Shown here: piece by piece, positions 49,282-59,644 of the stretch
How positions within the stretch are numbered: position 1 is the stretch's first letter
Layout of the letters: each line of letters starts with the position of its first letter
Assembly (NCBI RefSeq): GCF_000203815.1
Contig: NW_004457729.1
Span: forward strand, 3,286,674-3,350,673
Origin: Cavenderia fasciculata
Lineage: Eukaryota > Evosea > Eumycetozoa > Acytosteliales > Cavenderiaceae
Length of the DNA stretch: 64,000 nt
Direction of reading: 5' to 3'
Program-made: the position numbers and the translations under genes
The notes under the pieces: model-generated
The model's input: only the letters and a program-made list of their open reading frames with translations
Databases searched by the model: none
Told to the model about the DNA's origin: nothing

Positions 49282-51046
49282 TTAACAGTGATGGTGACAA
49301 TGGCCTCCATTGCTTCTAACGTAATAGTATTGTTGTTGAGCTGCTAGTTGTTGTTGATAGGCCATTTGTTGTTGGTATGCTAATTGTTGTTGTTGTTGTT
49401 GTTGATAATAGTACATTTGTTGTTGTTGTAGAGTTTGTGGTTGTTGTGGTTGTTGTTGTTGTTGTTGTGGAAGGTAGTTTGGTGCACCGTATGGTTGTCC
49501 GGCTATTGGAGCAGCACCATATGGTTGGGCAACTGGTCCGACTGGAGCAATAGATGGTTGTGGTGGTGCAACATTGGCAGATGATGATGGAGTAACTGGT
49601 GTGATTGGAGTGGAAAAGGTTGGAACTGATGTTGGAATTGCAGCTGCGACTGGGACTGGAGCTGGAGCTGGAGCTGAAACAACTGGAGCTACTGCAACTG
49701 GAGATGGTACTGGAGCTGGAGCCGAAACAATTGGAACTGGTGGAGCAGATACAACTACTGGAGCTACTGAAATTGGAGCTGGAGCAGATACTAAAGGTTG
49801 AACAAGAGATGATGGTAAATTCCAATGTGAGGTTTTGGTGCTATGATCAACATAGTAAACCTTTCCAGTAGCATCAACTCTTTTCTCCCAACCAGCTGGT
49901 AATTGTTCAATTGGTTGTTGTTGTAGGACTGGTGGTGGTAATTGTTGTTGTGGTAATTGTTGTTGTGGTTGTTGTACTTGTGGAGTTATAGTTGTTGGTT
50001 TAACATCAGGAGTGATAGAAATATTTACAACACCATTTGAGAATAATGGTTGACCATCTTGAATGCCGACATCAGTGTAGACACCAGACACCATTTGACT
50101 GGTCAATGGAGCATTATGGAAATAAATGTCACCTTCCAAGACACCAACGACCATTTGTTGGAACATGATTGGTTCGATAAAGGAGACCTTTTGGTTATCG
50201 TTGAGTTGGGAGAGGTCGGTGATACACGATTGCACAGTGACAAAGGCTTGTCCGTAGGATGGATCGTTGTTGTTGTAGTTCTTGGCTTGACAGATACTGA
50301 ATACGATTGGGTTGACCAAGAGGTTCTTGAGACTGGATTCGACGAGTACTTGGTCAATGTCTGACCATGTGAGGCCGGTTGATTTCTTGGACTTCCAAGA
50401 TGGCTTTTTCAACTGTGACAAGTTGTTGGACTTGTGTTGACCGGGACGTGTTTCGTCGACATGGTAGAGCAAGAACTTTTCCGATTGCTGGTCCATTGGA
50501 GACAATGCGCCTTGGTAGAAGTTGGCAGTTAGATTCTTAAATGTCAAGAGGGTCTCGTTGATTTCAACCATCTCCAAGTCGTATTCGACTGTGCCGGTGG
50601 GCTTGCCCTGGTTACGGATGACGACAGAGTGGTGGACGGGTCCAGTGACAACCGTCTTAAAGTCGACAGCAAAGCCACCGACAAAGTTGTCCGACCCTAC
50701 CAAGCAAGAGTCGTGTACCTCAACCTCGAGCTTTCTCTGAGTGTCTAAATGTAATTGTGTCTTTGTTTGAAAGAGGAAATTGCTTTCAAATTTATATGTT
50801 GGGTTATCTGTCTTTGCGATTGTCTCTGTCTTTACTTTTTTATTTTCTCCAAAGAAAAACTATATAGATTAACAAATTTAAAAAGATTGTGTGTGTTAAT
50901 AAAGACTTTGTGTTTAAACATTTCCCTCCCTTCTAGATCTATTTTAAACTTACCTTGACATAAGGATCAAGTGGAGCATTTGATTCTTTCTTGAGGGTTA
51001 AATTAATTCCCTTTACGTTACTAATTTTAACAAAGTAGTTGACCAT
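49282..51046 (-). CDS. C2-domain and WW-domain protein with Gln/Ala/Pro-rich tail
   Basis: Two exons on the minus strand (51046-50954, 50859-49282) give 556 aa. The first about 140 residues look like a C2 domain: YFVKISNVKGINL, APLDPYVK, TKTDNPTYKFE-like strand order and LEVEVHDSCLVGSDNFVG, with Asp residues at positions that could bind Ca2+. A middle region of about 200 residues is conserved-looking but unrecognised. A WW domain lies near 350-385 (LPAGWEKRVDATGKVYYVDH, then SHWNLP). The rest is a Pro/Val/Ala and Gln/Tyr-rich tail ending in a short His/Cys cluster. C2 domains bind phospholipids and WW domains bind Pro-rich ligands, so a membrane-recruited adaptor is inferred. Confidence 0.85.
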
Positions 51047-51784
51047 TTTATAAAGAAAGTATATAATAAATATGTAGAGTGGGGGTAGATATATTAGAGG
51101 TAATGTGTTAATAAATAAATACAACTTTGTTGTAATAATAATAAAGTGTTGATGACTAAACGTTGTGATGTTTATTTGAGGTCTCTCTCAATCTTTGCGA
51201 AATTTTTAATACGAAAAATAAAATTCAATGGGAGGAATCTCTTGAGCCTCCAAGAGTGATTGCAATAAAGATCAATCCCTTTTTTCTTTCTTTTAAGCAC
51301 TAGGGTTTCTACGTGAGAATGCAAGGGGTGGCGGAGAAAAGTGATCGATTTTGTGATGATGTCACAACGCACAAAGATTAAAGGACATAAATTACTAATG
51401 TGTTTTATATTTATTTAATTTATGTTGGGGGTAGGATGTCGATTGATTGATTGGCATTGCTATCATATCAGATACTATTATATATCTAAAAATATTTGGT
51501 TCCAACAATATCAATTATTTAATAAACATGGAAAATTTTTGTTTTAGGTTCGATGATCATCATACTTTCCATGTTGTGGTTTGTCTTTCTGTTTGTTTTG
51601 TTTTGTTTTGTCTTTGTCTTTGTCTTTGTCTTTGTCTCTCTCTTTTTTTTGTTTTAATATTATTGATCAAAAAAAAAATAAATATATTGTTGTTTTTTTA
51701 AAAAGGGTATTATTGGTAGGTAGGTAGGGAAAAAGGAAATCTTCCTTTTGATGCAATTGATTGTATGGGGTAAGCGTGTGAGTT
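51047..51784. other. Intergenic region
   Basis: About 740 bases. The left part is the promoter of the C2-WW gene. About 51,170-51,370 is less A/T-rich and contains GTGATGATGTCAC-like sequence, but I cannot assign it to an RNA. A (TTTGTC)n repeat lies at 51,611-51,640. No protein gene is convincing. Confidence 0.45.
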
Positions 51785-52711
51785 TTAGTGATTTCCAACA
51801 CTATTTGGTTTCATATTGTTATCCTTGTCTTGGAGTTTTGAACGGATGTGTCTGACAATAAGATCGATAGCAACAACATTATCGGCTCCTCTTGGAATGA
51901 TTACATCAGCATATTTTTTAGTCTAAAAATAACCTCGTGTTAGTCATCATGTGATTTTGCTTCTTGTTTCTTGTACAACATACTGGTAAAATGTATTCAT
52001 CAAATGATGGTTTGACAAACTTTTCGTATTGGTACAAGACACCTTCCAAATTACGTCCTCTTTCGGCAATATCACGCAATACTCTTCTCGAGAGACGAGT
52101 GTCAGAGTCAGTGTCGACGAAAATCTTAATGTCCATTTGATCACGGATCTCTTGGGTGTAGAGTGACAGAATGCCCTCGAAAATAATGACATCAATGTCT
52201 GCGATTGGGGTAGTCTCTTCCAATCTATTGTGAGTCTTGAAACAATAGGTTGGAATGTTAAAGTGATTTCCACTCTTTAATTCCTTGATGGCACGAGTAG
52301 CATAATCCCAATCAAATGCAGCTATTTTTAGAACAGAAATAATAATATCATGTGAAATCGTTAGTATTCATAATAATCAAATCCTTCTTGACTTGTATCT
52401 GATAAATACATGGATGATCAAAGTTATAACTGGCAACAGTTGTCAATTCGTCGTGTGTTAATGGTCTGTAGAAAGAGTCCAAACAAATGACTGAAATACG
52501 CTTATTTTCAAGTCTCTTGATGATCTCTTCACAAACAGTAGTCTAAGTAAGGAGTAAAGAGTAAAGAGAGTATAGAGAGAAGAAGGAATAACGAAATGAT
52601 GGGAGGAATGAGTATAAACCTATTTGCTGTTTGTTGTTGGTGCGTTGTTGTCATAGACTATCTATATACCTTTCCACTAGCAGTGCCACCAGCAATACAA
52701 ATCATCAACAT
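51785..52711 (-). CDS. udkA: Uridine kinase (uridine-cytidine kinase)
   Basis: Four exons on the minus strand (52711-52670, 52542-52410, 52321-51984, 51922-51785) give 216 aa. The enzyme phosphorylates uridine and cytidine in pyrimidine salvage. The P-loop [11 protein letters not shown] is split by intron 1. It is followed by [54 protein letters not shown] and [24 protein letters not shown], the standard order of the family. The length is that of bacterial or minimal uridine kinases, without the phosphoribosyltransferase domain found in larger versions. Confidence 0.96.
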
Positions 52712-53229
52712 TTTCGAGTAGTAATAGGAAGAGGAGTAGAGTAGAAGATTAGAGTACTAGTACTAGTAGTTGAAAGTAAATATTAAACACAGAGAGAGAA
52801 AAGAAAAGAAACAAAAGAATGAAGAATGAAGAAGAAAACTGACTTGGGAAAGGTTGATCACTCACCAAACCCCCACCTCCTCCAAACTTATTTTTTTGCT
52901 CGTTTTCACCACTCTAGAGCAAAATTTAACACACGATTCGTCGTTCGGTAGACTGAGCTCATCATTCATTTTCCGAATCGAATGATCTTTCATGTCATAG
53001 ATTGTTTAGAATCATCTGGTGGAGTCAATTTAGAAACTATTAAGTTGTTTCTTTTTCTTTTTGTTGGTCTTTTGTGGGTTTCTATTTCTATTCTCTTCTA
53101 TTCATTCCAATAGAAGAAGTGTGGATATATGATTTATTACAATTCTATTATCCAATCTTTGGAATTGGATATTTGATGGGTTGGATATTATCTGGTTAGT
53201 TGGTTGGTTGATTATAATTATGATTATGA
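52712..53229. other. Intergenic region with a possible small membrane-protein gene
   Basis: About 520 bases between the uridine kinase start and the transporter stop. The left part is A/G-rich leader followed by a less A/T-rich patch near 52,850-52,950. The right part holds the possible small gene listed at 52982-53199. Confidence 0.4.
52982..53199 (+). CDS. Possible tiny membrane-protein gene (two exons)
   Basis: A 43-codon frame from ATG 52982 begins MIFHVIDCLESSGG and becomes hydrophobic. A second open stretch (53114-53199) reads IYDLLQFYYPIFGIGYLMGW in a different frame. Joining 52982-53066 to 53114-53199 gives 56 aa, but the 47-base intron would have an atypical GTCTTT donor, so the model is weak. 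It sits tail-to-tail with the transporter gene. No homologue is recognised. Confidence 0.25.
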
Positions 53230-54795
53230 TTAATTTAAAATAGGTGAATTCTGTATAGATTTACTTGTACGTGTAATATAAAGGCTATTGGTGGAAGAAT
53301 TATTAAATAATTCATCGTCGTCAATAGAGTGGGTGGGGCTGCTGCTGCTGGTGTTGGTATCAATATTATTTATACTATCATTGTTATTAATCGATGATTG
53401 ATTTGGCAATGGAGATGAATGTAAAAGTGGTGATTGATTTTGTGATTTTGGTGTAGCATTCTTTCTTTTTGGTGATTTGTTGTTATTATAATTATTATTG
53501 TTGTTGTTATTGCCAAGTCTATTTAAAATGTCCAAGCATATACCATTATTATTATTATTATTATTGTTATTTGATTCACAGTCAGATGCTTCGGTGTGGT
53601 CGATAGTCGAGTTGGAATCAAACACCTTTTGACGATACTTGATGATATTGTAGGCAAAGAAGCCGGCGAGGGTGAGACCCATCCCGACATAGTTGATGGC
53701 GACATACGAGGTGTGGAAGATGACCGACGAGATGACGATGAGTAGGATGATCTTGGCGTTTCCGACGATGGCATAGTAGAGCGCCGACGTGTACTTGATA
53801 ATGTAAAAATGGGACAAGTTGTAAAAGAAGGCGGCAAAAGCGAGTGCGCCGACAATCAACCATGGCTTGAGTGGGTCGGGGTAGGGGTCGTGGATGAGAC
53901 TGGGCAGTTCCTTGTACGCCCAAATTGGGATAATGACAAACACCGACGGCAGCGACGTGCATAGTACGATCGACAGCGTCGTCAGGTCTTTATCCTTTTG
54001 CAGCGATGAGATGAGGATACTCTGCAGCACTGCAAAGATCGTCGACGCCAAACTATAAAAGAATCCCCATTTGTCAAACGACGGGTTCTTGACAACAGAC
54101 AACGCGGCACCAATGATAATGATGACCGTGCACACAATCGACGTGGCATCGAACCTCACACCCTCAATGAGGATCTGAAAGAATATAATGAATGCCGGTG
54201 CCGTCGCCTTGATGATTTGGTTGAGTGAGATGGGGATCGAAATGATACTAATGTTTTCGAGTACATAGGTCAGCGCTTGAAACGTCGAGCACAGCAGAAT
54301 CATCTTCCACCGACGCTTGAGTGCCGCCTTTGGAAACGTACTCATCTTGAATCCAAACACGCATATGCAACTACCAACAAACGTGACAAAGGTGCCTGTC
54401 AAAATGACAAACACAGGGTTCATGAATCCAATCGTAAAGAGATACTTGTTGGCAAATGACAAGGAAAGGTTGAGACTGACAAATATCACAATCCATATAC
54501 CCGCCGCCAAGTTTCGTTTCCATGGTGGCCATTCATCCGACTTTGTTATGAATTTGTTGGTCTTGTCATCACATCCATTCTCTAATCGTTCGTATTCCTT
54601 ATTACCATCTTTCTTTTTTCCTTTTCCACCACCACCACCACCATTCTTTTCTAAATCTACTTGTTGTTTTCCATCGTCGTAGTCATCTTCATCCAACAAT
54701 GAATTATTTTGTTCAGAAAATACTATAGTTGTCTCTGCTGTTGTCGTGTTGTTGTCGTCGTTGTTTTGCTCATCGTCTCGATGATCTCTGCTCAT
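53230..54795 (-). CDS. Triose-phosphate/nucleotide-sugar-type transporter (DMT superfamily)
   Basis: One exon gives 521 aa. A charged Asp/Gly/Lys-rich N-terminus of about 85 residues is followed by about ten membrane segments (about 90-385). They include LSFANKYLFTIGFMNPVFVI, the NISIISIPISLNQIIKATAPAF-type core and the YYAIVGNAKIILLIVISSVIF segment typical of the TPT/SLC35E group. Such transporters exchange phosphorylated sugars or nucleotide sugars across Golgi, ER or plastid-derived membranes; substrate cannot be predicted. The last 130 residues are cytosolic-looking Asn/Ser-rich sequence. Third positions in the membrane part are far more G+C-rich than in the Asn-rich ends. Confidence 0.9.
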   Translation of the reverse strand: MSRDHRDDEQNNDDNNTTTAETTIVFSEQNNSLLDEDDYDDGKQQVDLEKNGGGGGGKGKKKDGNKEYERLENGCDDKTNKFITKSDEWPPWKRNLAAGIWIVIFVSLNLSLSFANKYLFTIGFMNPVFVILTGTFVTFVGSCICVFGFKMSTFPKAALKRRWKMILLCSTFQALTYVLENISIISIPISLNQIIKATAPAFIIFFQILIEGVRFDATSIVCTVIIIIGAALSVVKNPSFDKWGFFYSLASTIFAVLQSILISSLQKDKDLTTLSIVLCTSLPSVFVIIPIWAYKELPSLIHDPYPDPLKPWLIVGALAFAAFFYNLSHFYIIKYTSALYYAIVGNAKIILLIVISSVIFHTSYVAINYVGMGLTLAGFFAYNIIKYRQKVFDSNSTIDHTEASDCESNNNNNNNNNGICLDILNRLGNNNNNNNYNNNKSPKRKNATPKSQNQSPLLHSSPLPNQSSINNNDSINNIDTNTSSSSPTHSIDDDELFNNSSTNSLYITRTSKSIQNSPILN

Positions 54796-55342
54796 TCTAC
54801 TGTTTGGTGGTTAATGATTGCAGGGGTAGATGGATATATCTTTTCAGTTATCGCGCTATGATTGTATTGTATTGTAGATGACTGCAGTCGTCGTGTTAAC
54901 AGTTAAAGTTGGATAAAGTAAGAGAATAGTATATAAATGTATTATGTGCAAGTTGTTGTTGTTGTTGTTGTTGGTAAAGTGAATGGTGTTAACTATAAGT
55001 CATGACTCTGTTCTATCTATCTATCCTATTTATTGTTTGTTGTATGTATTATTATTATTATTATTGAACTGTACGAATATGTTTTTGAAAAGGTTATTTG
55101 ATAATAAATTACACTACCCGCTTGTTCTTCTTCCCAACATTGTAAAAAAATAAAAATAAAAATAAAAAGTATTGAAAAATCTCGAGCTTTTGTCCAGGCT
55201 ATTTGGAGGGTGTTTGAAGAGATCTCTCTTCACTTCAACACATAAGCAGTTCATCTTTTGTTTAGCGTAGCATATGTATACATACTATATTGCAGATATA
55301 TATTTGTAGCATCCAATTGAACGAGGATGTAGACCTCCTAGT

Positions 55343-55489
55343 TTGCGTCCGATTCTCTTCTACTCAAGAAAGTTTGACCAAGCACAACGAAATTACAGCA
55401 CGAAAGATCGAGAACTACTTGCCGTCATACATGCCTTGGAGAAGTACGACTACTATCTCAAGCTGGCCCCGCTCACGATTTTGTTCTTT
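55343..55489 (+). mobile_element. Ty3/gypsy-type retroelement RNase H fragment
   Basis: One frame reads RPILFYSRKFDQAQRNYST, then KDRELLAVIHALEKYDYYL. This is the junction of reverse transcriptase and RNase H typical of Ty3-type LTR retroelements. There is no ATG, the match begins and ends abruptly, and the following residues do not fit. No LTRs are seen nearby, so it is an isolated relic. Base composition is less A/T-rich than the surroundings. Confidence 0.8.
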
Positions 55490-55592
55490 TCTATGGTATT
55501 CTTTGCACATGTGACACATTTCTTTGTATATTTCTTGATAGAGTCAACAAAAGAAGGGCCCTTCTTTTGAACTTTATACGCAAAGAGATTAA

Positions 55593-55955
55593 ATCAACTT
55601 ACAAATTAGAGCATGCAATGTTGAAGGTATTAAACCTCTCCGTCCCATTGTAGACTCCCCCACCCGTTGGGGATCTACCTTCGATATGTTGGTACGTGCC
55701 ACCCACCTCAAGCCAGCCATGAAGATGGTCTGCTCTTCAGATCCTCTTCTAAAGGAATACTGGATCGATGATGAAGACGAATGGGAAGAGTTGGATTCAA
55801 TTATCAAGGTGTTGAGAGCGTTCAAAGTATCTTCAGAAACCATGTCCCAAATTGGTTCTGGAAGCTCTATTGCCAACATAATCCCTCTACAATGTCCTAC
55901 TGGACCAACTCGAGGACGCAAAGGAAAACTCAATCACCGAGGTTGTAAATTTAGG
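55593..55955 (+). pseudogene. hAT transposase fragment with a frameshift
   Basis: After a stop at 55590-55592 the frame reads PIVDSPTRWGSTFDMLVRA, LKEYWIDDEDEWEELDSII and VSSETMSQIGS, the pattern of the hAT transposase core before the dimerisation region. Around 55,885-55,891 the match moves to the next frame (NVLLDQLEDAKENS continues it), so a one-base loss has broken the gene. The N-terminal zinc finger, catalytic parts and terminal repeats are absent here. It lies 100 bases from the retroelement relic. Confidence 0.8.
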
Positions 55956-56597
55956 TATGTATTCACGTGTTTATATTTATATATATATATACTTTAATTT
56001 ATATATAGTTACTAATTCTTTCTTTTTTATTTACTTTTTATTCATTCATTCACCAATTCATTTCCCTTTCATTCATTTATTCATTTATTCACCAATGAAC
56101 TACTGCTACCACTCATTATTATATATTATAACCTTGTAACAAATGCATCGATGACATTAACTTAGATCAAAAAAATATGAATCTTTTGAATATATAATAC
56201 CTGTGATTTTAGAGGAGAGGAGATATTTTAGCAATTGTTATTCTTTTTACAACTATAGAGTGTTGATTTTGATGAATAACAAAAAAATATGAAATGATTG
56301 TCCTAATATCGATTTTAGGATAATCCGGAAATATCCAGGTCGTTTAATCGGTCATTACTTTCTAATTACCATTATTTTAAATATACTCAATTTCTTTCAT
56401 TCTATAGAAGATTGGGATCATAATATTAATATAGGTAAATCCAAGTTGTAAAATCTGGTTATTTCAGATTTGGATAATAGGTCTATTTGCCTGTCAAGTA
56501 GTAGTACTATATCTGAATCTGAAATAATTAGATGTCAAATGTATTTCCAAAGTCCATATGACATTAGTGTCAGACTATTATGGCAAATAAATGTATG

Positions 56598-56694
56598 TAT
56601 CTATCTATCTATCTATCTATCTGTCTGTCTATCTATCTATCACACAGAGTATGGTTGGTTTCCCAACAAATAAATAAATAAATAAATAAATAAA
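56598..56694. repeat. CTAT and AAAT tetranucleotide repeats
   Basis: Imperfect (CTAT)n with two CTGT units at about 56,598-56,641 is followed after about 25 bases by (AAAT)n at about 56,667-56,694. These are simple, probably length-variable arrays. Confidence 0.85.
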
Positions 56695-56896
56695 TTACAA
56701 AGTTGAATCTATCAAATATCCTATATTTATTTATTTTTAGATTGAATACTTTTTCATTCTCATTCTCATTGTAGACAAACATACATATTTGTATATATAT
56801 ATATTTATATTGTTAATAATAATAATGAATATTGAAGTCATTCATAGGTACTATTATGATAGATAGATAGATAGGAAGATTGTGACGACAAGGACG

Positions 56897-59506
56897 ATGG
56901 ATATTCGATACTTTCGATTCATTCTAAGGAATATATATGTTGCAAAGATTGTATGGAGATATGCAAAGCAGATAACAAGACACATTATAGCAAATCATCA
57001 TCTATATCGCGATAGTAAAACACCTGCTCTCATCAAAAAGTACAATCATCCTTCGATAACATTAGAATGGATGTTAAAGAATGGGTTCAGTGGTCTACTT
57101 GCTGACAAGGTTTATTTGGGTCAAGTATGTATAATAGATATATAGATAGATACATAGTATAGTAAAACTAACATATTTGTACCTTCTTAGTATATAACAA
57201 TTGAGAGTATGAACTGGATTCAATATGCAACATTGGAGAACACAAAATCAATCCCAGTCACCTTGTTGGCCGACTGGATGCATCGAACCATTCAATTCAA
57301 TAACTTACCAATCAATCATATGATAAGAGTGGTTTCACAAACCAAGAATCCTCTTCTTATCCTTATTATAATGGATAAATATTTACAAATTACATCTTCT
57401 TCTTTAATGTCAGCTGATAAAAAGACACAAGAACTTGATGATAATAATAATAATAATAATAATAATAATGTTGGACAAGAAGATAAACAAAAGAATCCAT
57501 ATCCTCTGACAATAGATACAATTGCCAAATTATATCATTGTAGTTATAAGAGTGGTAATAGAGAGTTGTTAAATAGAGTAGTAGATTTTATCGATAAGGC
57601 ATTTGAAACGAGGATCGAGTCAAGTGCAATCAACTTTATCCTTACCACTAAATACTACTACTTTATTCACTATGCACGTCGAGTATACCCGGACCTCATC
57701 AAGAGCCATCCATTGCGGTATATCCCATTACACTATAAAAAACAATTGGTTGAATGTCTAATGTCAGACTATGACATGATAACCATCTCTGTACAAACCT
57801 TTGAAAACTTTATCAACAACATTCCTCTTGTCAACTATTATCCAAGAGGTAATTCAAAATACTCTCATCTAATCGATTTAATTCAATATATTTGGATTAA
57901 AATTAGTCATAATGTAAATAATAATCAAAATAATAATAATAATAATAATTGTAATAATAATTGTAATAATAATGTAAAAAAAGTAAATTGTAATAATAAT
58001 CAAAATAATAATCAATATAATAATAATAATAATATAATAATGATGTTTGAAAAAATAGATATATTTGTTGAACAATTGTTTACAGATTTGGATAGTAGTA
58101 AATGGAAAGGTAAAATCATTAGTACAACCTACTCTATAAACTATTGTACTGTCAATGATTTAAAGACGATTATAAGACTCATTTGCACACTCAACTATAT
58201 CAACCAACAATTCAATATTGGCAATTTATCATTTGTGCGATTCTCCTGTCACAACCTACTATCAATCTTTGATTTACCAAACTCTGTATTTCAATATATC
58301 ATGGCACTTTCCAAGACTATTGATGTCCCCCGTCACCAACTTTTAAATGGAGCACTTAAATCAAACAATATTGATAATATAGAAATTCTATTAAAGCAAC
58401 AAATGAACAATAACAATAATACTAATAACAACAATAATAATAATAACAATAATAATAATAATATTAATAATAATACAAAGGAAATATCATGGAAAGCAAA
58501 TACTAGACAAGTACATGAATATCTTTGGACAAATACACAGTTGGGTGCAAATGAAGGATTGACAAAGAGCCGATACGATGACATACAAGTGGCCATTAAA
58601 AATGTTGATCATCTCTATTTGGACTATTTACTCGATCTCTTTCGCAGCCAGCTCGAGGTATCTCAGCTCATCCCCATCATAGAGTCGGCAGGGTTGGTCG
58701 ACCAAAATATGGCACTTAAGATCTTTCACAAGTTTGTGTCGACTGTCCACCCGGTCTTTGTCAATACCAAGTGCACTATGGCCGGTAGCTTGGGCTGCCA
58801 GTTTGTAGTGCGCACCTTTTCCTCACACCTGTCAATCTATTTTAAAGATGACACTGAAATCCACCCCAACTCTGCCATGTGTATCGTCACCACGGCCATG
58901 GTTATGGGCGAAACCAACATGCTCAAATACTTTTCAAACAAAGTAAATATGGTACTTGACATGTCAGAGGCATTGTGTCATACAGATACTTGGAGGTATC
59001 TCGTGACTGACCACTTGACCAAACTTCGTGTTGGCAAATTTACAAAAAACTATCCTCTGAAACCAGAGTTTAGAAAACGGATCATTGAAAAGGGCAACCT
59101 GTCCATGTTTAGAGAAATGCTAAAGGACAGTAGGATCGACGAGAATCAAAGTTTTTTCATGCCAATTGTTAAAGAAATGGTTTTGGTTGCACTAGAATAT
59201 AACAAGCTTAAAATACTTGAATATATTCACTACAATGTTGTAAAGTTGGATTATAGTAATATCAATCCAAATTCCATCAAACCTACAATCCGAGCAAATC
59301 AATTAAAATCAATTAAATATCTTGTTACTTGTGAAACTAATAACAACAAAACAACAACTAAAAAGAAAACAATGACATCAAACGATCAACCAAAACCAGT
59401 ATCATTAAAACTACAAACAAAATTAATGGAAATAACAAAAGAAATTGGTCAAATTCCAATTTATAATTATTTATTTAATCTAAATCAAATAAATCAAATC
59501 AAATAA
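56897..59506 (+). CDS. Dictyostelid-type ankyrin-like repeat family protein
   Basis: Two exons (56897-57124, 57191-59506) give 847 aa. The N-terminal pattern (YFRFILRNIYVAKIVWRY, then a basic stretch, then NHPSITLEWMLKNGFSGLLADKV) resembles the large dictyostelid family of F-box/ankyrin-like proteins built of degenerate helical repeats. Further repeat-like units appear throughout, such as SAINFILTTKYYYFIHYARRVYPDL and KLKILEYIHYNVVKLDY. Three Asn-rich insertions (about 85-95, 240-280, 410-430) interrupt them. No catalytic motif or membrane segment is seen. ATG 56897 was chosen because the longer open frame begins at GTG. Function unknown; a protein-interaction role is inferred. Confidence 0.75.
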
Positions 59507-59644
59507 ATCATGTATAATGGAGTTGGTTGTTTAAAATTACGTTGTTGTTATTATACAATCCTCGTAAAGTCTTTTTTTCTTTTTTTTAATATTTATTTTG
59601 TTGTTCTATATTGTTATTGTTGATGTTGTTGGATTTCCATGGAT

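Larger units (their letters stand above)
54796..56896. other. Gene-poor region with transposon debris and tetranucleotide repeats
   Basis: About 2.1 kb. The left part is the promoter of the transporter gene with (GTT)n and (ATT)n tracts. Fragments of two mobile-element proteins lie at 55,343-55,955. The right part is A/T-rich with (CTAT)n at about 56,598-56,641 and (AAAT)n at about 56,667-56,694. The last 100 bases are the promoter of the next gene. Confidence 0.6.

Noticed and set aside
50050-50364. 104-aa plus-strand open frame
   Set aside because: It is antisense to the C2-WW protein exon, which has the recognisable domain.
53523-53962. Two overlapping open frames of 110 and 114 aa
   Set aside because: Both are other-frame readings of the transporter gene on the same strand.
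55589-55933. 114-aa minus-strand open frame
   Set aside because: It is antisense to the hAT transposase fragment, which has family motifs.
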